A stretch of 64,000 nt of DNA from Arthrobacter alpinus. GTDB lineage: Bacteria > Actinomycetota > Actinomycetes > Actinomycetales > Micrococcaceae. Below the pieces are notes generated by a model that saw nothing but the letters and a program-made list of their open reading frames with translations, searched no databases and had not been told where the DNA came from. How positions within the stretch are numbered: the first letter of the stretch is position 1; each line of letters begins with the position of its first letter. The position numbers and the translations under genes are program-made. This document shows, one piece after another, positions 43,398 through 51,848 of the stretch. Where the stretch lies: assembly GCF_001294625.1 (NCBI RefSeq), contig NZ_CP012677.1, forward strand, positions 3,348,001 to 3,412,000, written 5' to 3'.

Positions 43398-43706
43398 TGA
43401 GTCCCCCAAGGCCGAATACTCCTCCGTTGCGCCAACCCTAACTCTATCCCCGGCTGGTGGCAGTCCCCCCAGCGACGCCAGCATTCAGGTAATCAGGTGC
43501 GCACCTCATGATGTGGGAAATGCTCGCGAAAACTCGTTCCACGGCCGTGTGCCTGGTTGCTATGGACCCCATGATAATGTTCGATCCCCAGACCTCCCTG
43601 GGCTTTCGTGCTCACTGGTGCTGAAGCGTGTATGACAGGCTTCGCCGGTATCCAAAAATGCGGCGCCACGGTTTCGCAGGATGCTGACAATTTCTGGTGG
43701 TCTTCT

Positions 43707-43722
43707 TGTTTCACGTGAAACA
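43707..43722. promoter_or_regulatory. parS site 2
   Basis: TGTTTCACGTGAAACA, a perfect 16-bp palindrome, 2 kb from the 3' end of parB. Confidence 0.93.
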
Positions 43723-44793
43723 GCATCCAGCAGTTTGGTCCGGCGTTGCGCTCAAGGATTTGCGCCATGCAGCTTCACGACCTGCATCCCCATGCCACAT
43801 TCGACGGTCTCGGCGACGCATGGTGGTCAGTTGAACCAGATGACCATGTCTGCTCCCTACACATGAGCGATCGACTGCCGCTGGCTCAATGCATCAGTAG
43901 ATTCTCCAATGTCAATAGTGATTCGCGCGCTTTGACCTCGTTAGGGGCGGGGCGCGGCTGACAAGAGCACTCACGACGTGGTTGCGGACGCCTGCGGCCT
44001 GCTCTAGTCTGCTAGTCATCCTACTTCCGGCGCCGACCAGAGCCTATGCCCTAATGATCTGGCATCTTCATCCGCGACAGCGTCCTCCCCGAACTCACGT
44101 CCACAGGCCACGGGTACTTCCTGCCGGGTCTGGGCATTAGTCCTTCTGCGGTCTTTGAATCCCGAGGACTCGGCGGTATGAGCTAGCCGGGTGCATGGGT
44201 TGAATTGCCGAAGGTCCTCTCATTCCCAACCGAGTCCTCTGCCAAGGGCAGTGAAAAGCATGACTGGGCTTATCGAATGTCGCCCGCCGCCGCCGGAAGC
44301 TGTTCTGCGGGAAGTACGCATCGGCTGCTTGTCCACTATTCGACCCGAGAGTGCCCTTGCACAATTTCCTTACCGCAAGCCGGTAGTCAACCTTCTTGTA
44401 TGAGAAATTTTCACTTGCGCCTGCGTCGGATTCACGCCGCTGATGAACGAACGCTCCAGCTCGCCGCAGCTTTCCGGCCGATGTGGGTGCTGCATAGGCG
44501 GGCTACCGCGGAACCTACTTCTTGGCCCGGGAGCATAAATTAATGCATCACGCCACGCCCCAGAGGCTTCCTGCAATCGTGAATATTCGGTTGCAGGCGG
44601 ACTAGGAGCGCGAAGGCAGGTATTCGCATGGACTCCGGGTGAGGTCCGGACTCCTGCACCCACCAGGTCCGGTAGTGCGCCCATGGACTGTATCTGGTTC
44701 TGAAATACCTATATGTCCAGCGGTGACGTAGGCATCTACGTGCTGGTATGAGGGTCAGTCGATAGATGTTCTCCGCGCACGGTTTAGCGGCGT

Positions 44794-44809
44794 TGTTTCA
44801 CGTGAAACG
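44794..44809. promoter_or_regulatory. parS site 3, one mismatch
   Basis: TGTTTCACGTGAAACG; only the last base differs from the palindrome. Confidence 0.85.
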
Positions 44810-44950
44810 TAGTATGGTAGCCGTCACTCATCCGTAGAAGCCGAAAAAAGGAGCTGGGGTCCAGTTGCCCCTGCAAGCCACGAGTTGATCTCGAGTGGGG
44901 TCCGGGCTCCCTGCACGTCCAGTAGGCCATGAGGGGGCCCCTGATCCCGC

Positions 44951-44986
44951 TATGGCTATGGCTATGGCTATGACTATGACTATGAC
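44951..44986. repeat. 6-bp tandem repeat, six units
   Basis: Three units of TATGGC followed directly by three of TATGAC. On the minus strand one frame reads (Ser-His) repeats, but that frame has no gene features. A likely slippage site in non-coding DNA. Confidence 0.8.
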
Positions 44987-45505
44987 CCACTCTGAACTCA
45001 CCGTGTGGCGCTCCCGGTGCTGGCGTGCCCGTCATTTAGTGTGCTCGACGAAAGGTATCACCTCCCAACAATATTTTCCGTAAAAAGATGTTCGGAGAGT
45101 CCAAATTCTCGCCACGGATTGAGCTTCACGCAATCCGGAACGTAGGCGTCACCGCGACTACTGCCCCGTATTTCTGGGTAACAGTACCAACATAGCCTCT
45201 GCCGAACTATTGCTGGGAAAAGTTCGCCCCTAGGTCCCCAGCCCGCCGGCTGGTCATAGGCGAGTGACTGTCATCATTCCGCCGAGGCACGACGGGCCAC
45301 GCGTCGCAGCTGTGGGCCCGGAGCTGCTTAACGGATAAATGCTGGTCTCTAGTAACGATTCCCCTCAGTCATTCATCCACCGACTTTCCGAGAACTATCT
45401 GGTGACTCCCCGTGCGTAATCGTCACTCGATGGCCCGGCGGTCAAGGGCCTGGCGCTCTGCCATAGCCAACCTGTTCAGAATCATGAATGACCAATCCAC
45501 CAAGA

Positions 45506-45521
45506 TGTTTCACGTGAAACC
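45506..45521. promoter_or_regulatory. parS site 4, one mismatch
   Basis: TGTTTCACGTGAAACC; the last base differs from the palindrome. It is 171 bases from site 5. Confidence 0.85.
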
Positions 45522-45668
45522 CGATTCTGTACGAGGAAAAGAATAATGTTGTCGAAATCAGGGAAACGGCCGCAGAATTGCCCCGAACTTCGTATCGCCC
45601 TTCACAATATTTTTTTGTTTAGAATCGCTCTCAGAGAATCAAACAGAATCAATTTGGTCAGCAGAAAA

Positions 45669-45700
45669 GGTCGTGTTGTTTCACGTGAAACAACACGACC
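45669..45700. terminator. 32-bp palindrome: parS site 5 nested in the parB terminator
   Basis: The perfect parS TGTTTCACGTGAAACA occupies 45677-45692. It is extended by GGTCGTGT and ACACGACC to a perfect 32-bp palindrome. Read from parB on the minus strand it is followed by TTTTCTGC, so the transcript can form a 16-bp stem with a U-tract 18 bases past the parB stop. Confidence 0.8.
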
Positions 45701-45717
45701 CTTCGGCGAAAGGACTT

Positions 45718-46731
45718 CTAGTTGGAACCGGGGGCGAGGACATCCATGATCCGGTTCAGGTCCTCAACAGAGGCAAACTCAATGCTCACCTTGCCCTTTC
45801 GCGCGCCCAGAGAAATCTTAACATTCGTGTCAAGGCGATCAGACAAGGAGCTGGCCAGAAAGTCAAGGCGCTCATGCCGGGGGCTCGGTTTGGTACTCCG
45901 GTCCTTCTGCGCATCAGCCGGGACCTGGTAAAGCTGAACCGCCTCTTCCGTTGCCCGCACGGACATTCCCTCGGAAACGATCTTTTGTGCCAAAAGCTCC
46001 ATGGCGTCAGTCCCAGGCAAGCCCAATAGCGCCCTAGCGTGACCTGCCGAGAGTACCCCCGCAGCCACCCGACGCTGAACCACAGGCGGCAACTTCAGCA
46101 GTCGAAGCGTGTTGGAGACCTGGGGCCTGGAGCGCCCAATCTTGTCTGCCAGCTGCTCGTGTGTGGTTCCGAAGTCCTCAAGGAGCTGTTGGTATGCTGC
46201 AGCCTCCTCCAAGGGATTCAGTTGGCTACGATGAAGGTTTTCAAGCAGTGCATCACGGAGTAGATTGTCATCGCTTGTTTCGCGAACGATAACGGGAATG
46301 GTTTCCAGGCCGGCGGCTTGGGACGCACGCCAACGGCGTTCACCCATGACCAATTCATAGGGCTGGTCACCCTTTTCAGTCGACTTGCGGACTACAATCG
46401 GCTGGAGAATGCCGATTTCCTTGACGGAATGTACCAGTTCTGCCATGTCGTCTTCATCGAAGACCGTCCTAGGCTGCTTTCGGTTGGGGTGGATTTCCCC
46501 TACGGGCAGCTCCATGAACCGTGCACCGGGAACCTCTACAAGCTCAATCGCAGCCGGCTCAGGGACTTTTTTAGTCTCCCGCGCAGTGCCTGCAGTTTTC
46601 CGGCCTTTGGGTTCCGGAAAGAAGAGATCTACTGGACGGGTCGGCTGTGATGAGGAACCCGAATCATCCGAGGATGAATTGGGTATCAAAGCACCTAAGC
46701 CGCGACCAAGGCCTCTACGCTTTTCGGTCAT
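45718..46731 (-). CDS. parB: Chromosome-partitioning protein ParB
   Basis: 337 residues from the ATG at 46731, 8 bases after GGAGGA; upstream in-frame ATGs are too near that site. It starts TEKRRGLGRGLGALIP, the typical end that contacts ParA. The CTP-binding ParB/Srx domain includes NRKQPRTVFDEDDMAELVHS and GERRWRASQAAGLETIPVIV. The DNA-binding helix-turn-helix (IGRSRPQVSNTLRLLKLP) follows, then a C-terminal dimerisation domain. It loads at the parS sites nearby and organises the origin for segregation. Confidence 0.97.
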   Translation of the reverse strand: MTEKRRGLGRGLGALIPNSSSDDSGSSSQPTRPVDLFFPEPKGRKTAGTARETKKVPEPAAIELVEVPGARFMELPVGEIHPNRKQPRTVFDEDDMAELVHSVKEIGILQPIVVRKSTEKGDQPYELVMGERRWRASQAAGLETIPVIVRETSDDNLLRDALLENLHRSQLNPLEEAAAYQQLLEDFGTTHEQLADKIGRSRPQVSNTLRLLKLPPVVQRRVAAGVLSAGHARALLGLPGTDAMELLAQKIVSEGMSVRATEEAVQLYQVPADAQKDRSTKPSPRHERLDFLASSLSDRLDTNVKISLGARKGKVSIEFASVEDLNRIMDVLAPGSN

Positions 46732-46826
46732 TGACATGTCCTCCATTGAATGAGCCCCTCAAAGTGCGAGCCAGATGAAATTCTTAGTTTGGGTGGAATC
46801 CAGGATGGCATTCCCATACTTGCATT

Positions 46827-47903
46827 CTAGCGTTCAGCCAGTTCCGCTGCGGCTTCCAAGTAGGACAACGCGCCGGTGGACGAAGGATCGTAAGTCATGA
46901 CCGTTTGTTGGTAACTGGGAGCCTCCGAGATCCGCACTGAGCGCGGAATCAGGGCCTTCAGAACCTGCTTAGGGAAATGTTCCCGCACGTCCGCAGCTAC
47001 ATGGGCGGCCAGATTTGTGCGTCCGTCGTACATCGTCAACAGAATCGTCGACACCACCAAGTCAGAGTTGAGATGCTTTTGGATCATTTCAATGTTTTTC
47101 AACAATTGACTCAGACCCTCCAGTGCGTAGTACTCGCACTGAATGGGAATCATCACCTCGTTGGCAGCGACGAAGGCGTTGACAGTCAACAGTCCTAGGC
47201 TCGGAGGGCAGTCGATAAAGATGAAATCAAGGCGCTGTTCCCCATTTTCCTCACGATACTTCGTGTACTGATCGATGGCCCGCCGCAAGCGCTGCTCCCG
47301 AGCGACGAGGGAAACCAGCTCAATCTCGGCTCCAGCCAAATGAATGGTTGCCGGTGCACAATACAGGTTGTCAATGTCAGGACACAAAGCCACCACATCG
47401 GACATGGCAAAATCATTGATCAGGACATCGTAAATGCTGTCGATCTCGGCATGGTGCGGGACACCCAGTGCCGTTGAAGCATTGCCCTGGGGGTCAATAT
47501 CAATAACGAGCACCTGAAGACCAGCTGATGCCAACGCGGCTGCGATATTAACAGTAGTGGTGGTCTTGCCAACGCCACCCTTTTGATTCGCCACTGTGAG
47601 GATACGGGTTCGCTTCGGACGAGGCAGTTTCCGGCCAAGGAGTCGCTCTCGCCGCTTTGTTTCGCTAACCAATTGGCTCGCTATGGGACTGCTGTCATCA
47701 AAGTCGTTGTCGAATGCCGAAATTCCACCAGGGTTTGTTTCACGTGAAACAAGATCTCCGTCCGAAGACTCAACCGTTTTAAGTTGATTTTTCAGTCGCG
47801 TCGCAACCTGCGTCCCGTTCCCGACTGAAGGTGAATCAGATCGTGCCGACCCCAACGACATAAACGGTGGGATCCGTTGCGAAGCTGCTTCGCTGTTGGT
47901 CAC
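46827..47903 (-). CDS. parA: Chromosome-partitioning ATPase ParA (Soj)
   Basis: 358 residues from a GTG. The deviant Walker A KGGVGKTTTTVNIAAALA lies near residue 110, and the Asp-rich sequence LVIDIDPQGNAST follows. IFIDCPPSLGLLTVNAF is Walker B. The first 95 residues are poorly conserved and include VSRET, encoded by a perfect parS. ParA forms a nucleoid-bound gradient that moves ParB-parS complexes. It lies 95 bases upstream of parB on the same strand. Confidence 0.96.
   Translation of the reverse strand: MTNSEAASQRIPPFMSLGSARSDSPSVGNGTQVATRLKNQLKTVESSDGDLVSRETNPGGISAFDNDFDDSSPIASQLVSETKRRERLLGRKLPRPKRTRILTVANQKGGVGKTTTTVNIAAALASAGLQVLVIDIDPQGNASTALGVPHHAEIDSIYDVLINDFAMSDVVALCPDIDNLYCAPATIHLAGAEIELVSLVAREQRLRRAIDQYTKYREENGEQRLDFIFIDCPPSLGLLTVNAFVAANEVMIPIQCEYYALEGLSQLLKNIEMIQKHLNSDLVVSTILLTMYDGRTNLAAHVAADVREHFPKQVLKALIPRSVRISEAPSYQQTVMTYDPSSTGALSYLEAAAELAER
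47736..47751. promoter_or_regulatory. parS site 6, inside parA codons
   Basis: TGTTTCACGTGAAACA, perfect. It encodes Val-Ser-Arg-Glu-Thr near ParA residue 53, in the unconserved N-terminal arm where codons are free to keep the site. Confidence 0.92.
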
Positions 47904-47977
47904 GCTGACACTCTCACTTTCATTTGGCTGTGTATGCCAGTCACTAGCCTACCGGTTCTCTTACACGGCATCGAGGA

Positions 47978-48616
47978 TCAGCGCCGGGCTACCTTGATAC
48001 GCACTACAGTGGTTGGTTCTTCCAGGATGTCGGCGCCTGCAAGTACTACCTCTGTCTGGACGCCACCGAGCTTTTTGATGGTTTTCGCAGCTTTGGTGAC
48101 CTCCTCGCCAGCGCTACGCCCCTTGATGGCCAGCAGCACGCCCTTCCCGCCAAGTAAGGGGATGGTCAACTGTGCCAGGCTGTCCAATGCGGACACGGCC
48201 CTTGCTGTGACAACAGTGCATTCGACCTTGCCAATGGCCGCCTCGGCCCGGGCGCGGAGGATCCCCACATTGCCAAGACCAAGATCCATGACAACCTCTT
48301 CAAGCCAGGTCACTCGACGTTCAAGGGGTTCGATGAGAGTCACATACAGGTCAGGGCGGGCAATGGCCAGGCACAGCCCGGGTAGCCCAGCGCCACTGCC
48401 AACATCGGCGACTTTAGCTCCGTCGGCTATCAACTCAGCGACGACGGCACAGTTCAGGACGTGACGGCTCCACAGGCGAGGAACCTCGCGTGGACCAATC
48501 AACCCACGCTCAATCCCCGATGTGGCCAAGTGCTCCACATACCGTTTAGCCAGGTCTCGACGATCACCAAAAATCCGCTCAGCGGCAATGGCTTCTTCGA
48601 CAGTTAGCTCTACCAC
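47978..48616 (-). CDS. rsmG: 16S rRNA (guanine-527-N7)-methyltransferase
   Basis: 212 residues from a GTG at 48616 with GAGGGG 8 bases ahead, giving the usual start VELTVEEAIAAERIFGD; the frame opens at 48658. LATSGIERGLIGPREVPRLW is typical of actinobacterial RsmG. The SAM site is VADVGSGAGLPGLCLAIARP. It methylates 16S rRNA; loss gives low-level streptomycin resistance. It sits between jag and parA, the normal place. Confidence 0.96.
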   Translation of the reverse strand: MVELTVEEAIAAERIFGDRRDLAKRYVEHLATSGIERGLIGPREVPRLWSRHVLNCAVVAELIADGAKVADVGSGAGLPGLCLAIARPDLYVTLIEPLERRVTWLEEVVMDLGLGNVGILRARAEAAIGKVECTVVTARAVSALDSLAQLTIPLLGGKGVLLAIKGRSAGEEVTKAAKTIKKLGGVQTEVVLAGADILEEPTTVVRIKVARR

Positions 48617-48700
48617 AACAAGTGTCCCCTCGCGAGCGGTCCCGCCCACTTGCCTCATGGCACGCGAGCGGGACCGTCAATTTTGACTCTAATTTTTACG

Positions 48701-49288
48701 TTATGAAGCGGTGACGACGATGTGGCGGCTGGCGCCTTCGCCTTCAGATTCTGATTCCAAGCCAAGTTCGGCAATGGTGTCGTGAACAATCTTGCGTTCG
48801 TAGGCGCCCATGGGCTCCAATGCTACGGACACGCTGCCAGCTTTGATCGCAGCAGCTGCGTCCTTGGCAATCTGAGCTAGCTCGACGTTGCGCCGATCGC
48901 GGTAGCCATCGATGTCCAGGACCAAACGGGAGCGGTTCTCGGTTGCCGACAGTACACTCAGACGGGTCAGTTCTTGGAGTGCATCCAAAACTTCACCGTC
49001 CTGGCCTACCAGTGCTTTCAATGAAACGACTTCTTCATCGGCGACGATGGAAATGTAAGTGCGCCCATTGCGCACCTCGATATCAATGTCACCATCGATA
49101 TCGGCGATGTCCAACAGTTCTTCCAGATAATCCGCAGCGATATCGCCCTCTTCTTCGAGGCGGTTTGCACCTGAGGCGTCGTCCTGGTCAACCAGAACCG
49201 GATCAACGTTGTCCTGCTCGGCACCAGCCCGGACAGCATTGTCCTGGTCAACAGTTTGTTCGGGAACAATCCCAGTTTCAGCAGGCAT
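48701..49288 (-). CDS. RNA-binding protein Jag/KhpB (KH and R3H domains)
   Basis: 195 residues. A disordered acidic front of about 50 residues (TVDQDNAVRAGAEQDNVDPV) precedes the KH domain (DIEVRNGRTYISIVADEEVV, LVGQDGEVLDALQELTRL). The R3H domain follows, with MGAYERKIVHDTIAELGLES. The family binds RNA and influences cell division and envelope synthesis. Its ATG overlaps the yidC stop by one base (TAATG), so they are translationally coupled. Confidence 0.93.
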   Translation of the reverse strand: MPAETGIVPEQTVDQDNAVRAGAEQDNVDPVLVDQDDASGANRLEEEGDIAADYLEELLDIADIDGDIDIEVRNGRTYISIVADEEVVSLKALVGQDGEVLDALQELTRLSVLSATENRSRLVLDIDGYRDRRNVELAQIAKDAAAAIKAGSVSVALEPMGAYERKIVHDTIAELGLESESEGEGASRHIVVTAS

Positions 49289-50250
49289 TATTTCTTCTTC
49301 CTGTTTTTACGTTGTGGCTGGCTCCGTTGGCGCTTGGCCTCAGGAATCTCTTCGATCTCTTCTTCGACCTTCTTCTTCGAAACTCCCAACAGCGGCAAAC
49401 CCTTGGCTTCGCGACGTTTCTGGTATTCCTTGTAGGCGGGTGATCCTGGGGTGGGCATGCGGCGGATGACGAAGAACTGCTGACCCATGGTCCAAATGTT
49501 GGTTGTGGTCCAGTAGATCAAGACACCGATGGGGAAGTTCACGCCACCAATACCGAAGACCAGCGGCAGCACATAGAGCATCATCTTCTGCTGCTTCATG
49601 AAGGGACCCTGCATGGCTTCTTCAGACATGTTCTTGGACATGATCTGCTTCTGCGTGATGAACTGCGACGCTATCATCGCAATAATCATGACAATGGAGA
49701 GCACCACAACGGATACGTTGAGGTCACCACCTTGCAGTTGCGGCAGGAATGCCGCCGAGAGGGGAGCACCGAAAAGGGTTGCTTCATCAAACTGAGCAAC
49801 CTGGGCGTGGCTCATGGCTCCAATGCCTATGCCGCTGCCATTTGCCTTGGCAACGCCGGAGAGAACCTGGAACAAGGAGAAGAAGAAAGGCATCTGGATC
49901 AGCATTGGCAGGCAGGCGGAGAACGGGTTGGTGCCGTGCTCCTTGTACAGGGCCATCTGCTCCTGCCCCATCGCCTGGCGGGAGAGCTGATCTGTTTTGC
50001 CCTTGTATTTAGCCTGCAGCTTCTTCATATCCGGCTGCAGTGCCTGCATGCCACGCTGGGCTTTGATCTGTTTGACGAAAACCGGAATCAACGCGGCGCG
50101 GATCACCAACACCAGACCGATGATGGACAACGTCCAGGCAAGGCCTGAGGCAGCATCCATCCCCAAGAAGGTCAGCCCGTCATGGAACGTCACCATGATC
50201 CATGACACTAGCCATTTGAAAGGGAACAGAATTGTATCGAAGAAGCCCAT
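49288..50250 (-). CDS. yidC: Membrane protein insertase YidC
   Basis: 320 residues with five membrane segments, the short Gram-positive form. The first segment is at FPFKWLVSWIMVTFHDGLTF; the cytoplasmic coiled hairpin carries QRGMQALQPDMKKLQAKYKG. The conserved NPFSACLPMLIQMPFFFSLF and the last helices with FPIGVLIYWTTTNIWTMGQQ are clear. A basic C-terminal tail may contact ribosomes. It inserts and folds membrane proteins. It lies after yidD. Confidence 0.96.
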   Translation of the reverse strand: MGFFDTILFPFKWLVSWIMVTFHDGLTFLGMDAASGLAWTLSIIGLVLVIRAALIPVFVKQIKAQRGMQALQPDMKKLQAKYKGKTDQLSRQAMGQEQMALYKEHGTNPFSACLPMLIQMPFFFSLFQVLSGVAKANGSGIGIGAMSHAQVAQFDEATLFGAPLSAAFLPQLQGGDLNVSVVVLSIVMIIAMIASQFITQKQIMSKNMSEEAMQGPFMKQQKMMLYVLPLVFGIGGVNFPIGVLIYWTTTNIWTMGQQFFVIRRMPTPGSPAYKEYQKRREAKGLPLLGVSKKKVEEEIEEIPEAKRQRSQPQRKNRKKK

Positions 50251-50256
50251 ATTTCT

Positions 50257-50670
50257 TTATCTATCTCCTGAAGCCGCCGGGCGACTTTGTGTATCCGCCT
50301 GAGCTGCCAGAAAGAAGTCTGGGTGGTTCAGTTGGACAATGAACGGAACCTTGGAGGGATCATCCCAGTTGACATGTGCCGGCGCCGGGACCGGATCGAT
50401 GCCGCCGGAATTCCAAGGATGGCAACGCACAATGCGACGTGCCGCATACCAGCTGCCTTTTACTGCACCGTGGACGGTGACGGCCTCCAGGGCATATGCC
50501 GAACAGGACGGAAAAAACCGGCACACCTGACCATAAATGGGTGAGATGAATCGCCGGTACAGTTTCAAGACAACTATCAGAATATTTTGCGGAAGATGCC
50601 ACAAGAACCGTCCGACGACGGTCGGGCGGCTCAAAGCGCGACTCTCAAGCTTCGCTTGGGTCACGTTCAT
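50257..50670 (-). CDS. yidD: Membrane protein insertion efficiency factor YidD
   Basis: About 137 residues. The core LYRRFISPIYGQVCRFFPSC and SAYALEAVTVHGAVKGSWYA, then RIVRCHPWNSGGIDPVP, is the YidD signature. It helps YidC insertion. The tail is longer than the minimal 70-residue form. The start overlaps the 3' end of rnpA by about 26 bases, so the two are coupled; ATG 50673 is an alternative start. Confidence 0.94.
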   Translation of the reverse strand: MNVTQAKLESRALSRPTVVGRFLWHLPQNILIVVLKLYRRFISPIYGQVCRFFPSCSAYALEAVTVHGAVKGSWYAARRIVRCHPWNSGGIDPVPAPAHVNWDDPSKVPFIVQLNHPDFFLAAQADTQSRPAASGDR

Positions 50671-51100
50671 CATCTCCTTTCGACACAGCGGCCTTCATAA
50701 CTGCCAGTGCTGGGGTGTCCCGTTGGCGATTTCCCGCCGACGGTTCCGCCACCTCCACCCGTATACGGGGGGAAACCTTGGAAAAAGCTCGTTGGTAGTC
50801 GTTGACAAGTTCGCCCCAAGTGGCGCCGGCTGCAGCGGGCAGGGCCCTAACTACAACATTGACACCATATGGATGGCTGCGAATTGTCTCGACAACTATT
50901 TCACGCAGTCTTCTCTTAACGAGATTGCGCGTCACAGCGTTCCCAACAGTCTTCGCCACAATGAACCCAACCTGGCTGGGGTCATCCGGAGAAGTGGACA
51001 CCACATATAACACTAAGTTCCGGCGTCCATGTCGGACGCCGGAACGTACAGTATGTGAGAAGTCAGCGGAGGTCCGCATTCTATTTCTGGTGGCTAGCAC
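50645..51100 (-). CDS. rnpA: Ribonuclease P protein component
   Basis: 151 residues from a GTG at 51100. RNA-binding signature TRNLVKRRLREIVVETIRSH is near residue 58, preceded by VGFIVAKTVGNAV. It binds RNase P RNA for 5' maturation of tRNA. The C-terminal 35 residues extend past the usual end. It follows rpmH and overlaps yidD. Confidence 0.95.
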   Translation of the reverse strand: MLATRNRMRTSADFSHTVRSGVRHGRRNLVLYVVSTSPDDPSQVGFIVAKTVGNAVTRNLVKRRLREIVVETIRSHPYGVNVVVRALPAAAGATWGELVNDYQRAFSKVSPRIRVEVAEPSAGNRQRDTPALAVMKAAVSKGDDERDPSEA

Positions 51101-51156
51101 CCTGCGATCAACTGCTACTTCTGTAAGGCTCGACGTATCGTCAAGCAGTTATTGGT

Positions 51157-51294
51157 TTAGGCCGACAGTTCGATGCGACCCTTGCCACGGCGTGCGGCCA
51201 AAATGGCACGACCGGCGCGGGTACGCATACGGAGGCGGAAGCCGTGCTTCTTGGCACGACGGCGGTTGTTCGGCTGAAAAGTCCGCTTGCTCAC
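51157..51294 (-). CDS. rpmH: 50S ribosomal protein L34
   Basis: 45 residues from a [23 protein letters not shown], then [20 protein letters not shown] and ELSA. This is the invariant L34 sequence. It starts the leftward rpmH-rnpA-yidD-yidC-jag-rsmG series and is divergent from dnaA. Confidence 0.98.
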   Translation of the reverse strand: MSKRTFQPNNRRRAKKHGFRLRMRTRAGRAILAARRGKGRIELSA

Positions 51295-51848
51295 GGTAGT
51301 TACTCCAAGACAATCAAAGATGCGCCTTGCCCGAAGCTAACAAGGAAGAAAGGGGCCGACGCTAAGTATATGGATGCCTGCTTTTCACCTCTTGATAACA
51401 AGAGGTATGCGCAAGAGCGCAAAGTAGACACATGGGACTTCACAACGTTAGGTCATGGCGGCCCGCCGAGTCAAACTGCGGTAGTCCGGAATCAGGCCCC
51501 CGCAGGGGAAAATACCAACGATCCTCCCTCCCCACTGCCCATCGGTCCTGTGCATGGAATAGTGGATAAGCCGTGGATAAACTGTGTCCCAAGGCATCAA
51601 ATCGGCACTCATCTGTGACATTTATCCACAAGCCAATTTCCTCGCTATCTTCTGGCGTTTTGATCCTTTAGGCTAGGCCAGTAGCAAGTTATCCACGGGT
51701 TGTGAATAACTCTGTGGATGGCGGATGTTGATACATCCTTCCCACATTCGGGCAACGCCTTGAAATGTAAGGCAAGTCACGCGCAGAAGAGCGCGCAAAT
51801 ACGAGATTCCGGTTCGACTACGATCGCCGGAGTAAAGGGGAGAAGTCG
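51295..51848. promoter_or_regulatory. rpmH-dnaA intergenic region with DnaA boxes
   Basis: No gene in 554 bases. A perfect box TTATCCACA lies at 51622-51630. One-mismatch boxes are AGTGGATAA (51561-51569), CGTGGATAA (51572-51580), TTATCCACG (51689-51697) and TGTGAATAA (51701-51709). They lie 140-290 bases before dnaA and should allow dnaA autoregulation and perhaps form part of a split origin. Promoters of rpmH and dnaA must be here but were not resolved. Confidence 0.75.

Larger units (their letters stand above)
43398..45676. other. Gene-poor region with parS sites and unrecognised sequence debris
   Basis: About 2.3 kb with only short ORFs on either strand and none with family similarity plus a good ribosome site. 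Three parS sites and a 6-bp tandem repeat lie here. A plus-strand frame beginning MQLHDLHPHATFDGLGDAWW near 43768 looks protein-like but ends soon and was not identified. The stretch is probably the residue of deleted genes next to the dead hen1-pnkp operon. Confidence 0.5.

Noticed and set aside
44784..45035. Ser-His repeat protein on the minus strand
   Set aside because: The Ser-His run is only the 6-bp tandem repeat read in one frame; the frame continues through parS and has no other gene feature.
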